Below, one piece after another: positions 11,465 through 20,576 of a stretch of DNA of 64,000 bases (the stretch's first letter is position 1; each line of letters begins with the position of its first letter). Made by a program: the position numbers and the translations under genes. The notes under the pieces are model-generated. The model did not search any database and was not told the DNA's origin. It saw only the letters and a program-made list of their open reading frames with translations. The stretch covers positions 186,001 through 250,000 of the forward strand of contig JADZBH010000005.1 of the NCBI GenBank assembly GCA_020852175.1. The letters run 5' to 3'. This stretch comes from Bryobacterales bacterium. Lineage in GTDB: Bacteria; Acidobacteriota; Terriglobia; Bryobacterales; Bryobacteraceae.

Positions 11465-12721
11465 ATGTCAGCGTTCTCCGGAATTCTCCCCGAACTATAC
11501 ATGGGGCTTTCGAGCCTCCTCGTCCACAAACTGCGCAGCCTGCTCACCATGTTGGGCATGATCTTTGGCGTCGGCGCGGTGGTGGCCATGCTTTCCATCA
11601 CGGCCGGCGCGCAAAAGGACATCCTGTCCTCCATCGACATGCTCGGCGTGAATAACATTCTCATCGAGGCCAAGGAAGCCGTGGACCGCAACGAGCTTCA
11701 GGCGCGCCGCTTGATCTCCCCCGGCCTCACTTTCCGCGACTTCCGGGCCATCGCCGAAAACGTCGGCGGCATTCAGGCGATCACCCCGCGCAAGCGGTTC
11801 AAGCCTCAGAAGGTGCTGCCAAAGACGGCCAACGAATCTCCCATGCTGATCGGCGTCGAGCCGACCTACCTGGATATCCAAAGTCTGAAAATCGTGGAAG
11901 GCCGCTTCTTCAACGACGAAGAAAATCGCGACTCCATCCCCGTGTGCGTACTCGGTGAATCGGCTAAAGTGAACCTTCTCGGGTATGACCGCGCCGTCGG
12001 CAAATTCGTCAAGATCAACGACACCTGGCTGCAGGTGATCGGCGTGCTGGCTCCTCAGGCATCGGCCGACACCGAAGTCGAGGGATTGGAAGTCGTGAAC
12101 CGGAACAATCTCGTCATAGCTCCGTTGAATACGGTGATGCGCCGGTTTGAAGACAACAACAGCTATTTGAAGGATGAGATCGACGGCATCTACATCAAGG
12201 TGAAGGACGGCACGGATTCCATTGAAACCGCCGGCGTCGTCACCGCGATTCTCACCGCCACCCACAAGGACGCGGGCGACTTCACCGTCGTGGTTCCGGC
12301 CGGCCTGCTTGAACAGCGCGCCCGCACGCTGGGCATTTTCAATATCGTCATGATCTGTATCGCCGGCATTTCGCTGCTGGTGGGCGGCATCGGCATCATG
12401 AACATCATGCTCGCCACCGTGCTCGAACGCACGCGGGAAATCGGTATCCGCCGCGCCATTGGCGCCAGGCAGGCCGACATCATCCGGCAGTTTCTCACTG
12501 AAGCTGTGCTCATCTCCATTGTCGGCGGTCTCATCGGCATCGCCTTTGGCTTCAGCCTTTCCTGGATCATCGCCGCCGCGGCTGGCTGGTCCACCGTTGT
12601 CACCACCACCTCGATCGCCGTCGCCTTCACCGTGTCGGTGGGCATTGGCCTGCTGTTCGGTATCTATCCGGCCATGCAGGCGGCCAAACTCGACCCCATC
12701 GAGGCGATCCGCTACGAATAG
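11465..12721 (+). CDS. MacB/FtsX-type ABC transporter permease
   Basis: The 418-residue inner-membrane protein has the MacB layout: a first membrane helix at about 20-45 (LRSLLTMLGMIFGVGAVVAM), a large periplasmic domain of about 230 residues, then three helices in the C-terminal 140 residues with the conserved ERTREIGIRRAIGAR loop. This family uses ATP hydrolysis in the cytoplasm to drive conformational change that expels cargo through an adaptor and TolC. No ATP-binding domain is fused, and no ATPase gene lies in this cluster; the partner must be encoded elsewhere. AAGGA of the preceding gene end serves as ribosome-binding site. Confidence 0.9.
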   Translation: MSAFSGILPELYMGLSSLLVHKLRSLLTMLGMIFGVGAVVAMLSITAGAQKDILSSIDMLGVNNILIEAKEAVDRNELQARRLISPGLTFRDFRAIAENVGGIQAITPRKRFKPQKVLPKTANESPMLIGVEPTYLDIQSLKIVEGRFFNDEENRDSIPVCVLGESAKVNLLGYDRAVGKFVKINDTWLQVIGVLAPQASADTEVEGLEVVNRNNLVIAPLNTVMRRFEDNNSYLKDEIDGIYIKVKDGTDSIETAGVVTAILTATHKDAGDFTVVVPAGLLEQRARTLGIFNIVMICIAGISLLVGGIGIMNIMLATVLERTREIGIRRAIGARQADIIRQFLTEAVLISIVGGLIGIAFGFSLSWIIAAAAGWSTVVTTTSIAVAFTVSVGIGLLFGIYPAMQAAKLDPIEAIRYE

Positions 12722-12753
12722 AAATTTCGAAATCTCTTACGGTACATAACAGG

Positions 12754-14439
12754 ATGCGCTCCCTCCTTTCCCTTATGCTCGTCGCGGCCGCCGTTTCACC
12801 CGGCCAGCAAATGCAATTCACACCCGGTTCCTCGGCCTATCTCGATGCGCCGCGTTTTCCGTCGGGCACCTGGCTTCGCCAGCATTTCGACAAACCAATT
12901 CCACACGTGGAGCTACAGCCGCCCACCCATCTGCCGGACTTTGTTACCGGCGATAAGCTGGAACTGTCGTTGCGCAGCTATCTGGAACTGGTGCTCGCCA
13001 ACAATACCGACATCCAAATCCAGAAGCTCACCGTCGAAACGCAGCGCAACGCCATCACGCGCGCCTTTTCGGCATTCGATCCGGTGGCCACCACGTCGTT
13101 CCGCTCCACGCGCGCGAAGAACCCCACTAACGATGCGTTGGCGGGAGCTGCAACGCTGAACCAGCTCACGCAGCCCTTCGCTCTCAACTACAACCAGACG
13201 CTCGATACGGGCACCATCTATAACGTCGGCTTCAGCGCGAACAAGAACTCGACGAACTCGGCCTTCGCCAATTTCAATCCATCCATCAGCACGGGCCTGA
13301 ACGTGAACTTCATTCAGCCGTTGCTACGCAACCGCGGCCGTGATGTGAACCGCCTGCCCATCGTCATCGCCAAGACCCGCCTGCGCTCGTCGCAGTTCAA
13401 CCTCAGTGACCAGGTGATGCGCCTGTTGCAGTCCGCCGAACTTGCCTACTGGGCCGTCATCGAAGCCCGCGAATCGCTGAAGGTGCAGGAACAGGCCCTT
13501 CAGCTATACGACACTTTGTTGAAGCGTTCCCAGCGGGAACTCGACCTCGGCGCTATCTCTCCGCTGGAAATCTACCAGCCTCAGCAGCAGTATGCCAGCC
13601 AGGAGGTGTTCGTCACCCAGGCCCGCTACCGCCTGGCTCAGGCCGAAGACGGCCTCCGCCGCCAAATGGGCGCGGACCTCGATTCGCAATACCGCGCCAT
13701 GCCCATTAACCTGACTGAAACGGTGCTGCCACCCGCCGACGAACGCCCGATCGACAAGGAGCAATCCGTTCAACTGGCCCTCCAGAAGCGCCCCGATCTG
13801 CGGGCGACGATGACCAGCATCGAGGTGGACGACCTGACCCTGAAGCAGGCGAAAAATTCGCTACTCCCCGATCTCTCCCTCACGGGTACATATACCAGCT
13901 CGGGCCGCGGCGGCCCCTTCTACCAGCGGGAAAACGTCTTCCAGGGTGACGGCACCTCCAGCACCATCGTCAGTGTCATCCCCGGAGGCATCGGCGATGC
14001 CTTGAACCAGACCTTCAACTTCAACTATCCGACCTATGGCTTCGGCCTTACGTTGCGCCTGCCCATTCGCGACCGCCGCGCCCAGGCCGACTTCGCAGAT
14101 GCCGTTGTCAGCAAACGGCTCGACACGCTGCGCGCCCGCATGACCGAACAGAACATCCGCCTGGACGTGCTGAACGCAGTGAACCAGGTGGAGAACAGCC
14201 GCGCCAGCGTGAAACTCGCCCAGGTCCGCCTGGACTTTTCGCAGAAGCGCGTCGAAGCCGAGCAGAAGCGCTATGACCTTGGCGTCACCACCATCTTCTT
14301 TGTCATCCAGGCGCAGAACGACCTGGTGAGCGCGCAGGCCGATCTGGTGCAGCAGAGCGTCCAGTACCGTCGAAACCTGTTGAACCTCCAGCGTGTCACG
14401 GGACAGTTGCTGGAGGATCGCGGCGTCGTCATCGACTAG
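12754..14439 (+). CDS. TolC-family outer-membrane efflux protein
   Basis: The 561-residue protein begins with a signal peptide (MRSLLSLMLVAAAVSPGQ) and contains two outer-membrane efflux repeats. Each has long amphipathic helices, for example around residues 205-300 and 450-555, with alternating Q/A/R/L heptads typical of the TolC alpha-barrel. It would form the outer-membrane exit duct for the adaptors and permease encoded immediately upstream. The gene lies 32 bases after the permease, and a strong terminator follows it, so it is the last gene of this cluster. Confidence 0.88.
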   Translation: MRSLLSLMLVAAAVSPGQQMQFTPGSSAYLDAPRFPSGTWLRQHFDKPIPHVELQPPTHLPDFVTGDKLELSLRSYLELVLANNTDIQIQKLTVETQRNAITRAFSAFDPVATTSFRSTRAKNPTNDALAGAATLNQLTQPFALNYNQTLDTGTIYNVGFSANKNSTNSAFANFNPSISTGLNVNFIQPLLRNRGRDVNRLPIVIAKTRLRSSQFNLSDQVMRLLQSAELAYWAVIEARESLKVQEQALQLYDTLLKRSQRELDLGAISPLEIYQPQQQYASQEVFVTQARYRLAQAEDGLRRQMGADLDSQYRAMPINLTETVLPPADERPIDKEQSVQLALQKRPDLRATMTSIEVDDLTLKQAKNSLLPDLSLTGTYTSSGRGGPFYQRENVFQGDGTSSTIVSVIPGGIGDALNQTFNFNYPTYGFGLTLRLPIRDRRAQADFADAVVSKRLDTLRARMTEQNIRLDVLNAVNQVENSRASVKLAQVRLDFSQKRVEAEQKRYDLGVTTIFFVIQAQNDLVSAQADLVQQSVQYRRNLLNLQRVTGQLLEDRGVVID

Positions 14440-14468
14440 CCAGGAACCGCAAGCTACACTGAACTCAG

Positions 14469-14502
14469 GCACGCGGCCCTCGCGGTCGCGTGCTTTTCTT
14501 TC
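14469..14502 (+). terminator. intrinsic terminator abutting the mutL start codon
   Basis: A 10-bp stem pairs GCACGCGGCC (14469-14478) with GGTCGCGTGC (14484-14493), one G-U pair, around the loop CTCGC. TTTTCTTTC (14494-14502) follows. This is a textbook Rho-independent terminator for the TolC-ended cluster. Its T run touches the mutL ATG at 14503, leaving no room for a Shine-Dalgarno sequence. Confidence 0.85.
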
Positions 14503-16461
14503 ATGGGCCGCATCCGCGTACTTTCCGACGTTGTCGCTAACAAGATCGCCGCGGGCGAAGTGGTGGAGCGTCCGGCCTCCGTGGTGAAAGAGCTTCTGGA
14601 GAACGCGCTCGACGCGGCCTCCCGGCATATACGGATCGAGGCCGAAGCTGGCGGACGCCGCCTGATCCGGATCACCGACGACGGTTGCGGCATGTGGCGC
14701 GACGACGCACTGCTCGCCTTTGAACGTCACGCCACGTCGAAACTGAGCGACGTCAAGGAACTGCTCTCCATCGCCACGCTGGGCTTTCGCGGCGAGGCAC
14801 TGCCCTCGATCGCCTCGGTATCGCGCCTGACGCTGGAAACGCGCACCAGGGAGGAAACCACGGGGACGCGCATCGAGATCGCCGGCGGAAAGTTGCAGAA
14901 CTGTACCGAAGCCGCGCTCACGGAAGGCAGCGTGATCACCGTGCGCGATCTTTTCTTCAATGTTCCCGCGCGCAAGAAATTCCTCCGGTCGGACCAGACC
15001 GAACTGGCTCACATCGCCTCGCTCGTTACGCATTACGCGCTCGCCTATCCTGGCATCGGCTTCGAACTCTTCCACGAGAGCAGAGAACTGATTGCCGCCG
15101 TGCCGGTGGACGGACTGCGGGAACGCGTCTTTCAGATCTTTGGCGCGCAGATCCTCGACGATCTCATCGACCTCGGCGAGCGGTCGCGCGACGTGCCTGC
15201 CGGGGACGGCGAGGAACCGGTTCACTTCTTTACCCTGCGCGGTTTCATCTCACCGCCGCAGATCCAGAAATCCAACCGCAATTCGATCTATCTGTTCGTG
15301 AACGGACGTCTGATCAAGGACCGTCTCCTGCTGCACGCCCTGCACGCGGCCTATCAGAACCTGATGCCGCCACATGCATTCCCCTTCGCCCTGCTATTTC
15401 TGGAGTGCAGCTACGAAGAGGTGGATGTGAACGTGCACCCCTCCAAAACGGAGGTGCGTTTCCGGCGTGGCAGTTTCGTCCACGATTTTGTCAGGGATGC
15501 CCTTCGCGACGCTCTTCTGGCCGGAAGACCCGTTCCCAGCGCTCCCCTGGGTTCGTTCGCTTCGCCCGGTCAACCTGGCGCCCGCCTTCCTTACTCGGAG
15601 TTCTCACAACAACTGGAGAACGCTCCGCTGCCGGTGGCGCTGAGCGATCCGGCGCGCACCGCCGGCGAGGGCGCTAACGAACCCATCGGCATTCTGCCCC
15701 ATTTCCACCTGCGCCAGCCCCAACCCGCGTTCTCCTCGCGGCTGGAGTTCGGCGATGCTCCGCCGTTGGCCATTGACACGCACCTTCCGCCGGCCGCCTC
15801 GGGCAAACTGCGCCGCGTGCCCGACACGCACGGTCCGCTACCGCCCGGACTGGCGGCGGACCCGCAAGCTTCGCTCGACATCCTTAGGGATTTGCAGCCC
15901 CTCGGCCAGCTTCACGACAGCTTCATCGTCGCCGCCGGAGCCGATGGCCTCTGGGTGATCGATCAGCACGTCGCCCACGAACGCATCCTCTTCGAGCAGG
16001 TTCTGCGACAGATGGCCGCGGGCGAGGTGGAGAGCCAGCAACTCCTCATTCCGCTTGTGCTCGAATTGACTCCCTCGCAGGCCGCGGAACTGGACAGGAT
16101 TCGACAGGATCTGGAGCAAACGGGTTTTGATGTGGAGCAGTACGGGCCCCGGGCCATCGCTATCCAATCGGCTCCCGCCGCCTTGGGCGCGGCCGAAGTC
16201 GAACAGGTGGTGTTTGAGATCCTTGAGATCGCGGAAAAGGAGTTGCGGCAGGCCAGCTACGAGGATCTACGCAAGGAAATGGCGGCCTCCATTGCCTGCC
16301 GGGCGGCCATCAAAATCAATACGAGGCTCGACCGGCAGCGAATGGAATGGATGCTGCGCACGCTGGCCGCCTGCGAATTTCCCATGAGCTGCCCGCATGG
16401 CCGGCCCATCGCGTTACGCTACGCGACACGCGAGATCCTGAAGAACTTCCACAGGATGTAG
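14503..16461 (+). CDS. mutL: DNA mismatch repair protein MutL
   Basis: MutL links MutS mismatch recognition to strand removal. The 652 residues begin exactly as family members do (GRIRVLSDVVANKIAAGEVV). The GHKL ATPase has ELLENALDA, DDGCGM, ATSKL and GFRGEALPSIA. A proline-rich linker spans about 340-440. The C-terminal domain contains DQHVAHERILFE from residue 487, the metal-binding DQHx3Ex4E pattern, with ACRAAIK and CPHGRP later, so it is probably a nicking MutL as in bacteria without MutH. No ribosome-binding site precedes the ATG because a terminator abuts it. The stop is six bases from the convergent guaA stop. Confidence 0.96.
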   Translation: MGRIRVLSDVVANKIAAGEVVERPASVVKELLENALDAASRHIRIEAEAGGRRLIRITDDGCGMWRDDALLAFERHATSKLSDVKELLSIATLGFRGEALPSIASVSRLTLETRTREETTGTRIEIAGGKLQNCTEAALTEGSVITVRDLFFNVPARKKFLRSDQTELAHIASLVTHYALAYPGIGFELFHESRELIAAVPVDGLRERVFQIFGAQILDDLIDLGERSRDVPAGDGEEPVHFFTLRGFISPPQIQKSNRNSIYLFVNGRLIKDRLLLHALHAAYQNLMPPHAFPFALLFLECSYEEVDVNVHPSKTEVRFRRGSFVHDFVRDALRDALLAGRPVPSAPLGSFASPGQPGARLPYSEFSQQLENAPLPVALSDPARTAGEGANEPIGILPHFHLRQPQPAFSSRLEFGDAPPLAIDTHLPPAASGKLRRVPDTHGPLPPGLAADPQASLDILRDLQPLGQLHDSFIVAAGADGLWVIDQHVAHERILFEQVLRQMAAGEVESQQLLIPLVLELTPSQAAELDRIRQDLEQTGFDVEQYGPRAIAIQSAPAALGAAEVEQVVFEILEIAEKELRQASYEDLRKEMAASIACRAAIKINTRLDRQRMEWMLRTLAACEFPMSCPHGRPIALRYATREILKNFHRM

Positions 16462-16467
16462 CCGCCG

Positions 16468-18237
16468 CTACTCCCACTCGATGGTGCCAGGCGGCTTGTG
16501 CGTCAAATCGTAGAACACGGCGCAGATCCCGGGAACGGCCAGCAGTTCCGCCGTCATCCGCCGCAGCAGGGCCTCATCCATCACGACTACCTGTGCCGTC
16601 ATGCCGTCGATGGAATCGATGGGGCGCAGCACGACGCTATCGGGACGCCCCGGTACGCCCAGCGGCGCGACCACTACGGGGAACTGCCACACCTTCTTCT
16701 CAAAGCCGATTTCCAGGCAGATGCGGCGCACAATGGCGTCGGCACGGCGCAGGCGGGCGAGCCGCGGCGAATCGATCCAGCAGGGCGTCGCGGAGAGCGA
16801 GGCCAGAGGCGCATGCGAACCAGCCAACCCCACCACGCGGTTCACGTCCGCCACGCGGTTGATCGTCTCGGCTGCTTCATCCACCGCGGCCTGGCTGACG
16901 GACTCCAATGCCAAAGCCGAACGGTAGCTGCGCGAATCTCCCTGCACGCCCACCGAGCGTACGGGCAGAAGGAAGCCCTCGCCGCGCTTCACGACGGGCT
17001 TTGCCTCATTCGAGCAGAGGAGGCGGATGGCCAGCCCCGGCCCAGGGAAGGGGTGACGGTCGAGCATCTCCGCCGGCAGGCCCAACTCCCGGCCAATGGC
17101 CCTTACCTCGTCCTTATAGAACGAGGTCAACGGCTCGATGAGGCGGTTCTCGTCGATCAGTTTCTGGATGCCGGCGACGCGATTGTGGTGCGTCTTGATC
17201 AGATCGGCCTTGGATGTTCCGCCGCTTTCAATGGTGTCGGGGTAGATGGTTCCCTGTCCCAGAATCCAATCCCCGCCCGTGTACGGGCCGGTGGCGAGCA
17301 CGCGGTCCTGCACCGTCACGAACATCTCTCCAATGATGTGGCGTTTACGTTCGGGATCCACGACGCCCTGCAACGCCCCCACGAACTCGGACGAAGCGTC
17401 CACCACGCGGAAGGTGTCCCGGGACATCGACGTGAAGACGCCCCGAACGAAATCCGTTTCCCCTTCGCGCATCAGCCCGGTATCGACATATGCGCCGTGC
17501 ACGCGTTCAGGACCGAGCGCGCGCAAACACAACGTGTAGGCCACCGAGGAATCGACGCCGCCGCTGACGAAGAAGAAGATGTTGCGGGCGCCAGCCACCT
17601 TGCGGATCTTCTCCTCCAGCAAACCCAGCCGTCCGCGCGGATCCCAATCCCGGACGCAGCCGGCCACGCTGAAGATAAAGTTCTCCAGGATTCGCTGGCC
17701 CCCTGGCGTATGAACCACCTCGGGATGAAATTGAACGCCATACAGGCGGCGGGCCGGGTCGCCCATGGCCGCGATGGGACAGGTGAGCGTCCGTCCCAAC
17801 ACGGAGAACCCCTCGGGAACGCTTTCCACACGGTCGCGGTGGCTCATCCAGGCCTGCTCGGTGTCCTTCAGACCTTCGAAAAGCGGATGGCCCAGGGTCA
17901 GCGCAACGCGCGCATGGCCGTACTCGCCCTTCTCGCCCTTGCGGACATGGCCGCCCATCAGGCGGGTCATCAACTGGAGCCCGTAGCAGATGCCCAGCAC
18001 GGCCGCGCCGGAGCCGAACGCCGCGGCGTCCATACCCGGACTACCCGCCTCATACACGCTGCTCGGGCCGCCGGAGATGATGATGGCTTTGCGTCCGGCC
18101 AGTTCCGCCGCGGGAGTGTCGGAAGGTTTCACTTCGGCGTAAACGCCGAGTTCCCTGATGCGCCTGGCGATCAGGTGGCAGTACTGGCCGCCGGCGTCGA
18201 GAACGGTAACTTGGGGTAGGGGTCTGTCTTCGGTCAT
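16468..18237 (-). CDS. guaA: GMP synthase (glutamine-hydrolysing), long eukaryote-like form
   Basis: Converts XMP to GMP using glutamine and ATP. The class I amidotransferase domain has C84 in GICYGLQ and the H171/E173 pair in QFHPE. The ATP-pyrophosphatase loop is SGGVDSS at 225-231. The C-terminal part is unlike E. coli GuaA (525 residues): after PFPGPGLAIRLLC it has an extra segment including LLPVRSVGVQGDSRSY, then LRRADAIVRRI and FPVVVAPLG, and ends YDLTHKPPGTIEWE. That order and the GVQGD, PLG and PPGT signatures resemble eukaryotic GMPS with its doubled dimerisation domain. The ATG directly follows the stop of the S41 protease, so the two are co-transcribed. Confidence 0.95.
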   Translation of the reverse strand: MTEDRPLPQVTVLDAGGQYCHLIARRIRELGVYAEVKPSDTPAAELAGRKAIIISGGPSSVYEAGSPGMDAAAFGSGAAVLGICYGLQLMTRLMGGHVRKGEKGEYGHARVALTLGHPLFEGLKDTEQAWMSHRDRVESVPEGFSVLGRTLTCPIAAMGDPARRLYGVQFHPEVVHTPGGQRILENFIFSVAGCVRDWDPRGRLGLLEEKIRKVAGARNIFFFVSGGVDSSVAYTLCLRALGPERVHGAYVDTGLMREGETDFVRGVFTSMSRDTFRVVDASSEFVGALQGVVDPERKRHIIGEMFVTVQDRVLATGPYTGGDWILGQGTIYPDTIESGGTSKADLIKTHHNRVAGIQKLIDENRLIEPLTSFYKDEVRAIGRELGLPAEMLDRHPFPGPGLAIRLLCSNEAKPVVKRGEGFLLPVRSVGVQGDSRSYRSALALESVSQAAVDEAAETINRVADVNRVVGLAGSHAPLASLSATPCWIDSPRLARLRRADAIVRRICLEIGFEKKVWQFPVVVAPLGVPGRPDSVVLRPIDSIDGMTAQVVVMDEALLRRMTAELLAVPGICAVFYDLTHKPPGTIEWE

Positions 18238-19845
18238 CTATTGGCCGCGCCGCGGAGCGGTCCGCTGCACGATCATCTTCTTGGCAGTCTCCAGCAGGGC
18301 CTTGGCCTTGGGGAGAGAGTCGATGGCTTTCAACACCATGGGATCGGTGCTGATGTTCATCCGGCGGGAGTCTTCCATGTTGAAGACGTTGATGAACACC
18401 TCGCGGCGAATCTGTTGCTTGATCCAGTCGAGATTTTCGTTGAACTCGGACTCGGTGAAGGGGATGTTCTGCTTCAAGGCGAACTGGCGGAAATCCTGCA
18501 CCACGCCGTCGCTGGGCGCCCACTCCTTGGTGATCTGCTTGCGGTCATGCGTGGAGAAGTAGTTGGCCGCGAAGTTCAGAAATACGTAGTTGCGGACGAA
18601 CAGCGCCTGAAGCTTATTACCCTTGGGAATTTCGAAGGTTTCGTCGGGCGTGATGCCGCCGCCGCCGTACACCGTGCGGCCGCTGTCGGTGCTTTTCACA
18701 TCCTGCTTGTTGTTGTTGCCCGTGCCCTTGCGGTAGTAATAATCGAAGAACGAAGTGTTTTGGTAGTCGCGCTGAATCAGGCGCTCGCTGGGCGTGTAGT
18801 ATTTGGCCGTGGTCAGCGCGAGGCCCGTGTTCTCGCTCAGCGGATAAACCGTCTGCACGAGGCCCTTGCCGAACGTGGTCTGGCCGAACACCCAGGCGCG
18901 GTCATGATCCTGCAACGCGCCGGAGACGATCTCGCTCGCCGACGCCGAATACTGGTTCACCAGCACGACAATCGGATACTCGGCGCCGGTGCGGCCGTGA
19001 CGCGCCGTGTACCGCTTTTCGGCCGAGGCGCGTCCGCGGTGGCTCACGATGACCTGTCCCTTTTGCAGGAACCGGTCGGCCACGGCGACGCCTTCGTTCA
19101 ACAAGCCGCCGGGATTGTCGCGCAGATCGAGAATCAGGCCCTTCACGTTGGCCTCTCCCACGCGCTTGAAGTTTTCCTCTACTTCGCGCGAGGTGTTCTC
19201 GTTGAAATGTTCGACGTCAAGATAAAGAATGCCCGGTTTCAGCCAGAAGGCGTCCTGCACGCTTTTTCGTTCAATCTCGCCGCGCGTGATGTTGAACGTC
19301 AGCGGCTCCTTCACGCCCTCCCGTGACACCTGCACCTGTACCTGCGTGCCTTTGGGGCCCTTCAACAGGTCGGCCACCTCGTCGGTTCGCAGATTCTCGG
19401 TGCTCTTGTCATTGACGAACATGATCACGTCGCCGGGACGGATGCCGGCCTTCGAGGCGGGCGAATCCGGGAACGGAGCGATGACGACGGTCCGGTTCTT
19501 CTGCGGCGCCACCATCATGCCAACGCCGTAGTAATGGCCCTTCTGGTCCTCGCGCAGGAGTTGAAAATCGCGAGGGTCGAAAAAGCTGGAGTGAGGATCG
19601 AGCGTGCGCAGCATGCCCGGAATGGCGCCCTTGTAAATGGCCTTATCGGCGGTGACCTTCTCCGCGAAACTGGTCTCCAGAAGGTCGTACACCTTGCTGA
19701 AGGTCTTCATGGAAGCTTTGATGTCGTCTTCGGAACCCGCCGCGCTGACACCGGTCAGGTTCGGCCCGACCAATCCGCCAGCCAGCGAACAGGCGATCAC
19801 AATCGCGGGTGCAAAGACAAAAGAACGCCAACGGCGTGCGACCAT
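18238..19845 (-). CDS. S41-family C-terminal processing protease
   Basis: Periplasmic serine protease of the CtpA/Prc type. The start at 19845 is chosen over the open frame's first codon at 19887 because GGGAGG lies seven bases upstream of this ATG; the product is 535 residues. It has an N-terminal signal/anchor (SFVFAPAIVIACSLAGG), a PDZ domain at about 95-185 (GIRPGDVIMFVND) and the protease core. S302 in SASASE and K327 in TFGKG are 25 residues apart, the spacing of the E. coli Prc Ser-Lys dyad. About 150 extra C-terminal residues of unknown role follow. A TATACT hexamer upstream could be a -10. guaA follows without any gap. Confidence 0.92.
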   Translation of the reverse strand: MVARRWRSFVFAPAIVIACSLAGGLVGPNLTGVSAAGSEDDIKASMKTFSKVYDLLETSFAEKVTADKAIYKGAIPGMLRTLDPHSSFFDPRDFQLLREDQKGHYYGVGMMVAPQKNRTVVIAPFPDSPASKAGIRPGDVIMFVNDKSTENLRTDEVADLLKGPKGTQVQVQVSREGVKEPLTFNITRGEIERKSVQDAFWLKPGILYLDVEHFNENTSREVEENFKRVGEANVKGLILDLRDNPGGLLNEGVAVADRFLQKGQVIVSHRGRASAEKRYTARHGRTGAEYPIVVLVNQYSASASEIVSGALQDHDRAWVFGQTTFGKGLVQTVYPLSENTGLALTTAKYYTPSERLIQRDYQNTSFFDYYYRKGTGNNNKQDVKSTDSGRTVYGGGGITPDETFEIPKGNKLQALFVRNYVFLNFAANYFSTHDRKQITKEWAPSDGVVQDFRQFALKQNIPFTESEFNENLDWIKQQIRREVFINVFNMEDSRRMNISTDPMVLKAIDSLPKAKALLETAKKMIVQRTAPRRGQ

Positions 19846-19918
19846 GGGTAAACCTCCCAGCCTGCCTTCAGTATATATCGGATGCAAGGGCCTCCGCCCT
19901 AAGGCATTCCCGTTCCCA

Positions 19919-20554
19919 TCAGGGATTTAGACGCGCAGCCCGCAGCAGGCGTTTTGCCTGAATTACGGGCAACGCTTCGTGCCAGACGGCGTCAGCCACC
20001 GCCCTTTCGTCAGATGCGGCGTCAATCCGGCGAAAACGATCACCGGCAAGCGAGCGGAATACCTCACGCGCACTCTCTAAACCCTCCTGCCGTTCAAACT
20101 CGTTGGGGACCTCGCCACGATGGGCCGTAATCCGGCGGAGCGCCTGGGCCGGATCCAGGTCGAGCCAGAGGACGAGATCCGGCGGCGGGAAGAGGGACTC
20201 CATTGTTTGGCGGACGGCCACCGTGTCTCCGCCCGGGCGTGTGCCCTGATAAGCGATGGTGGAATAAAAGTAGCGGTCCAGGATGACAATTCGTCCGGCG
20301 GCGAGGGAGGGCATGATCAGGCCGCGCAGGTGTTCGGTGCGGTCGTGAATGAAAGCCTGAAGCTCATCGGCGGGCGTCATGCGGCCCGCCGTGGCGCTCT
20401 CGCGGATACGTTGTCCCCAGGCTCCCCCGGTGGGTTCGCGGGACAGCACCGGCGTCTCCCCGGCGGCTTGCAGACGCTCGTCCAGGAGCCGGATCTGGGT
20501 TGATTTGCCGGTGCCGTCAATGCCCTCGAAGACGAGGAAGACACCGGGCCACAC
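19919..20554 (-). CDS. tmk: thymidylate kinase
   Basis: Phosphorylates dTMP to dTDP for DNA synthesis. GTG at 20554 is taken as the start: GGAG lies nine bases upstream, it falls after the preceding gene's stop, and it leaves 211 residues, the usual length. The longer frame from 20644 would overlap that gene. The P-loop FEGIDGTGKST is near residues 8-18, followed by the DR motif in ILDRYFYST and LWLDLDPAQALRRI, with a lid region around residues 140-155. It lies 22 bases downstream of the NTF2-like gene and 73 bases upstream of the S41 protease gene. Confidence 0.93.
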   Translation of the reverse strand: MWPGVFLVFEGIDGTGKSTQIRLLDERLQAAGETPVLSREPTGGAWGQRIRESATAGRMTPADELQAFIHDRTEHLRGLIMPSLAAGRIVILDRYFYSTIAYQGTRPGGDTVAVRQTMESLFPPPDLVLWLDLDPAQALRRITAHRGEVPNEFERQEGLESAREVFRSLAGDRFRRIDAASDERAVADAVWHEALPVIQAKRLLRAARLNP

Positions 20555-20576
20555 GGCGGGAAACTCCACCCGGGCC

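Noticed and set aside
16498..18219. 573-codon plus-strand frame opposite guaA
   Set aside because: guaA is unmistakable on the minus strand; the opposite frame has no recognised motif and arises from GC-rich third positions.
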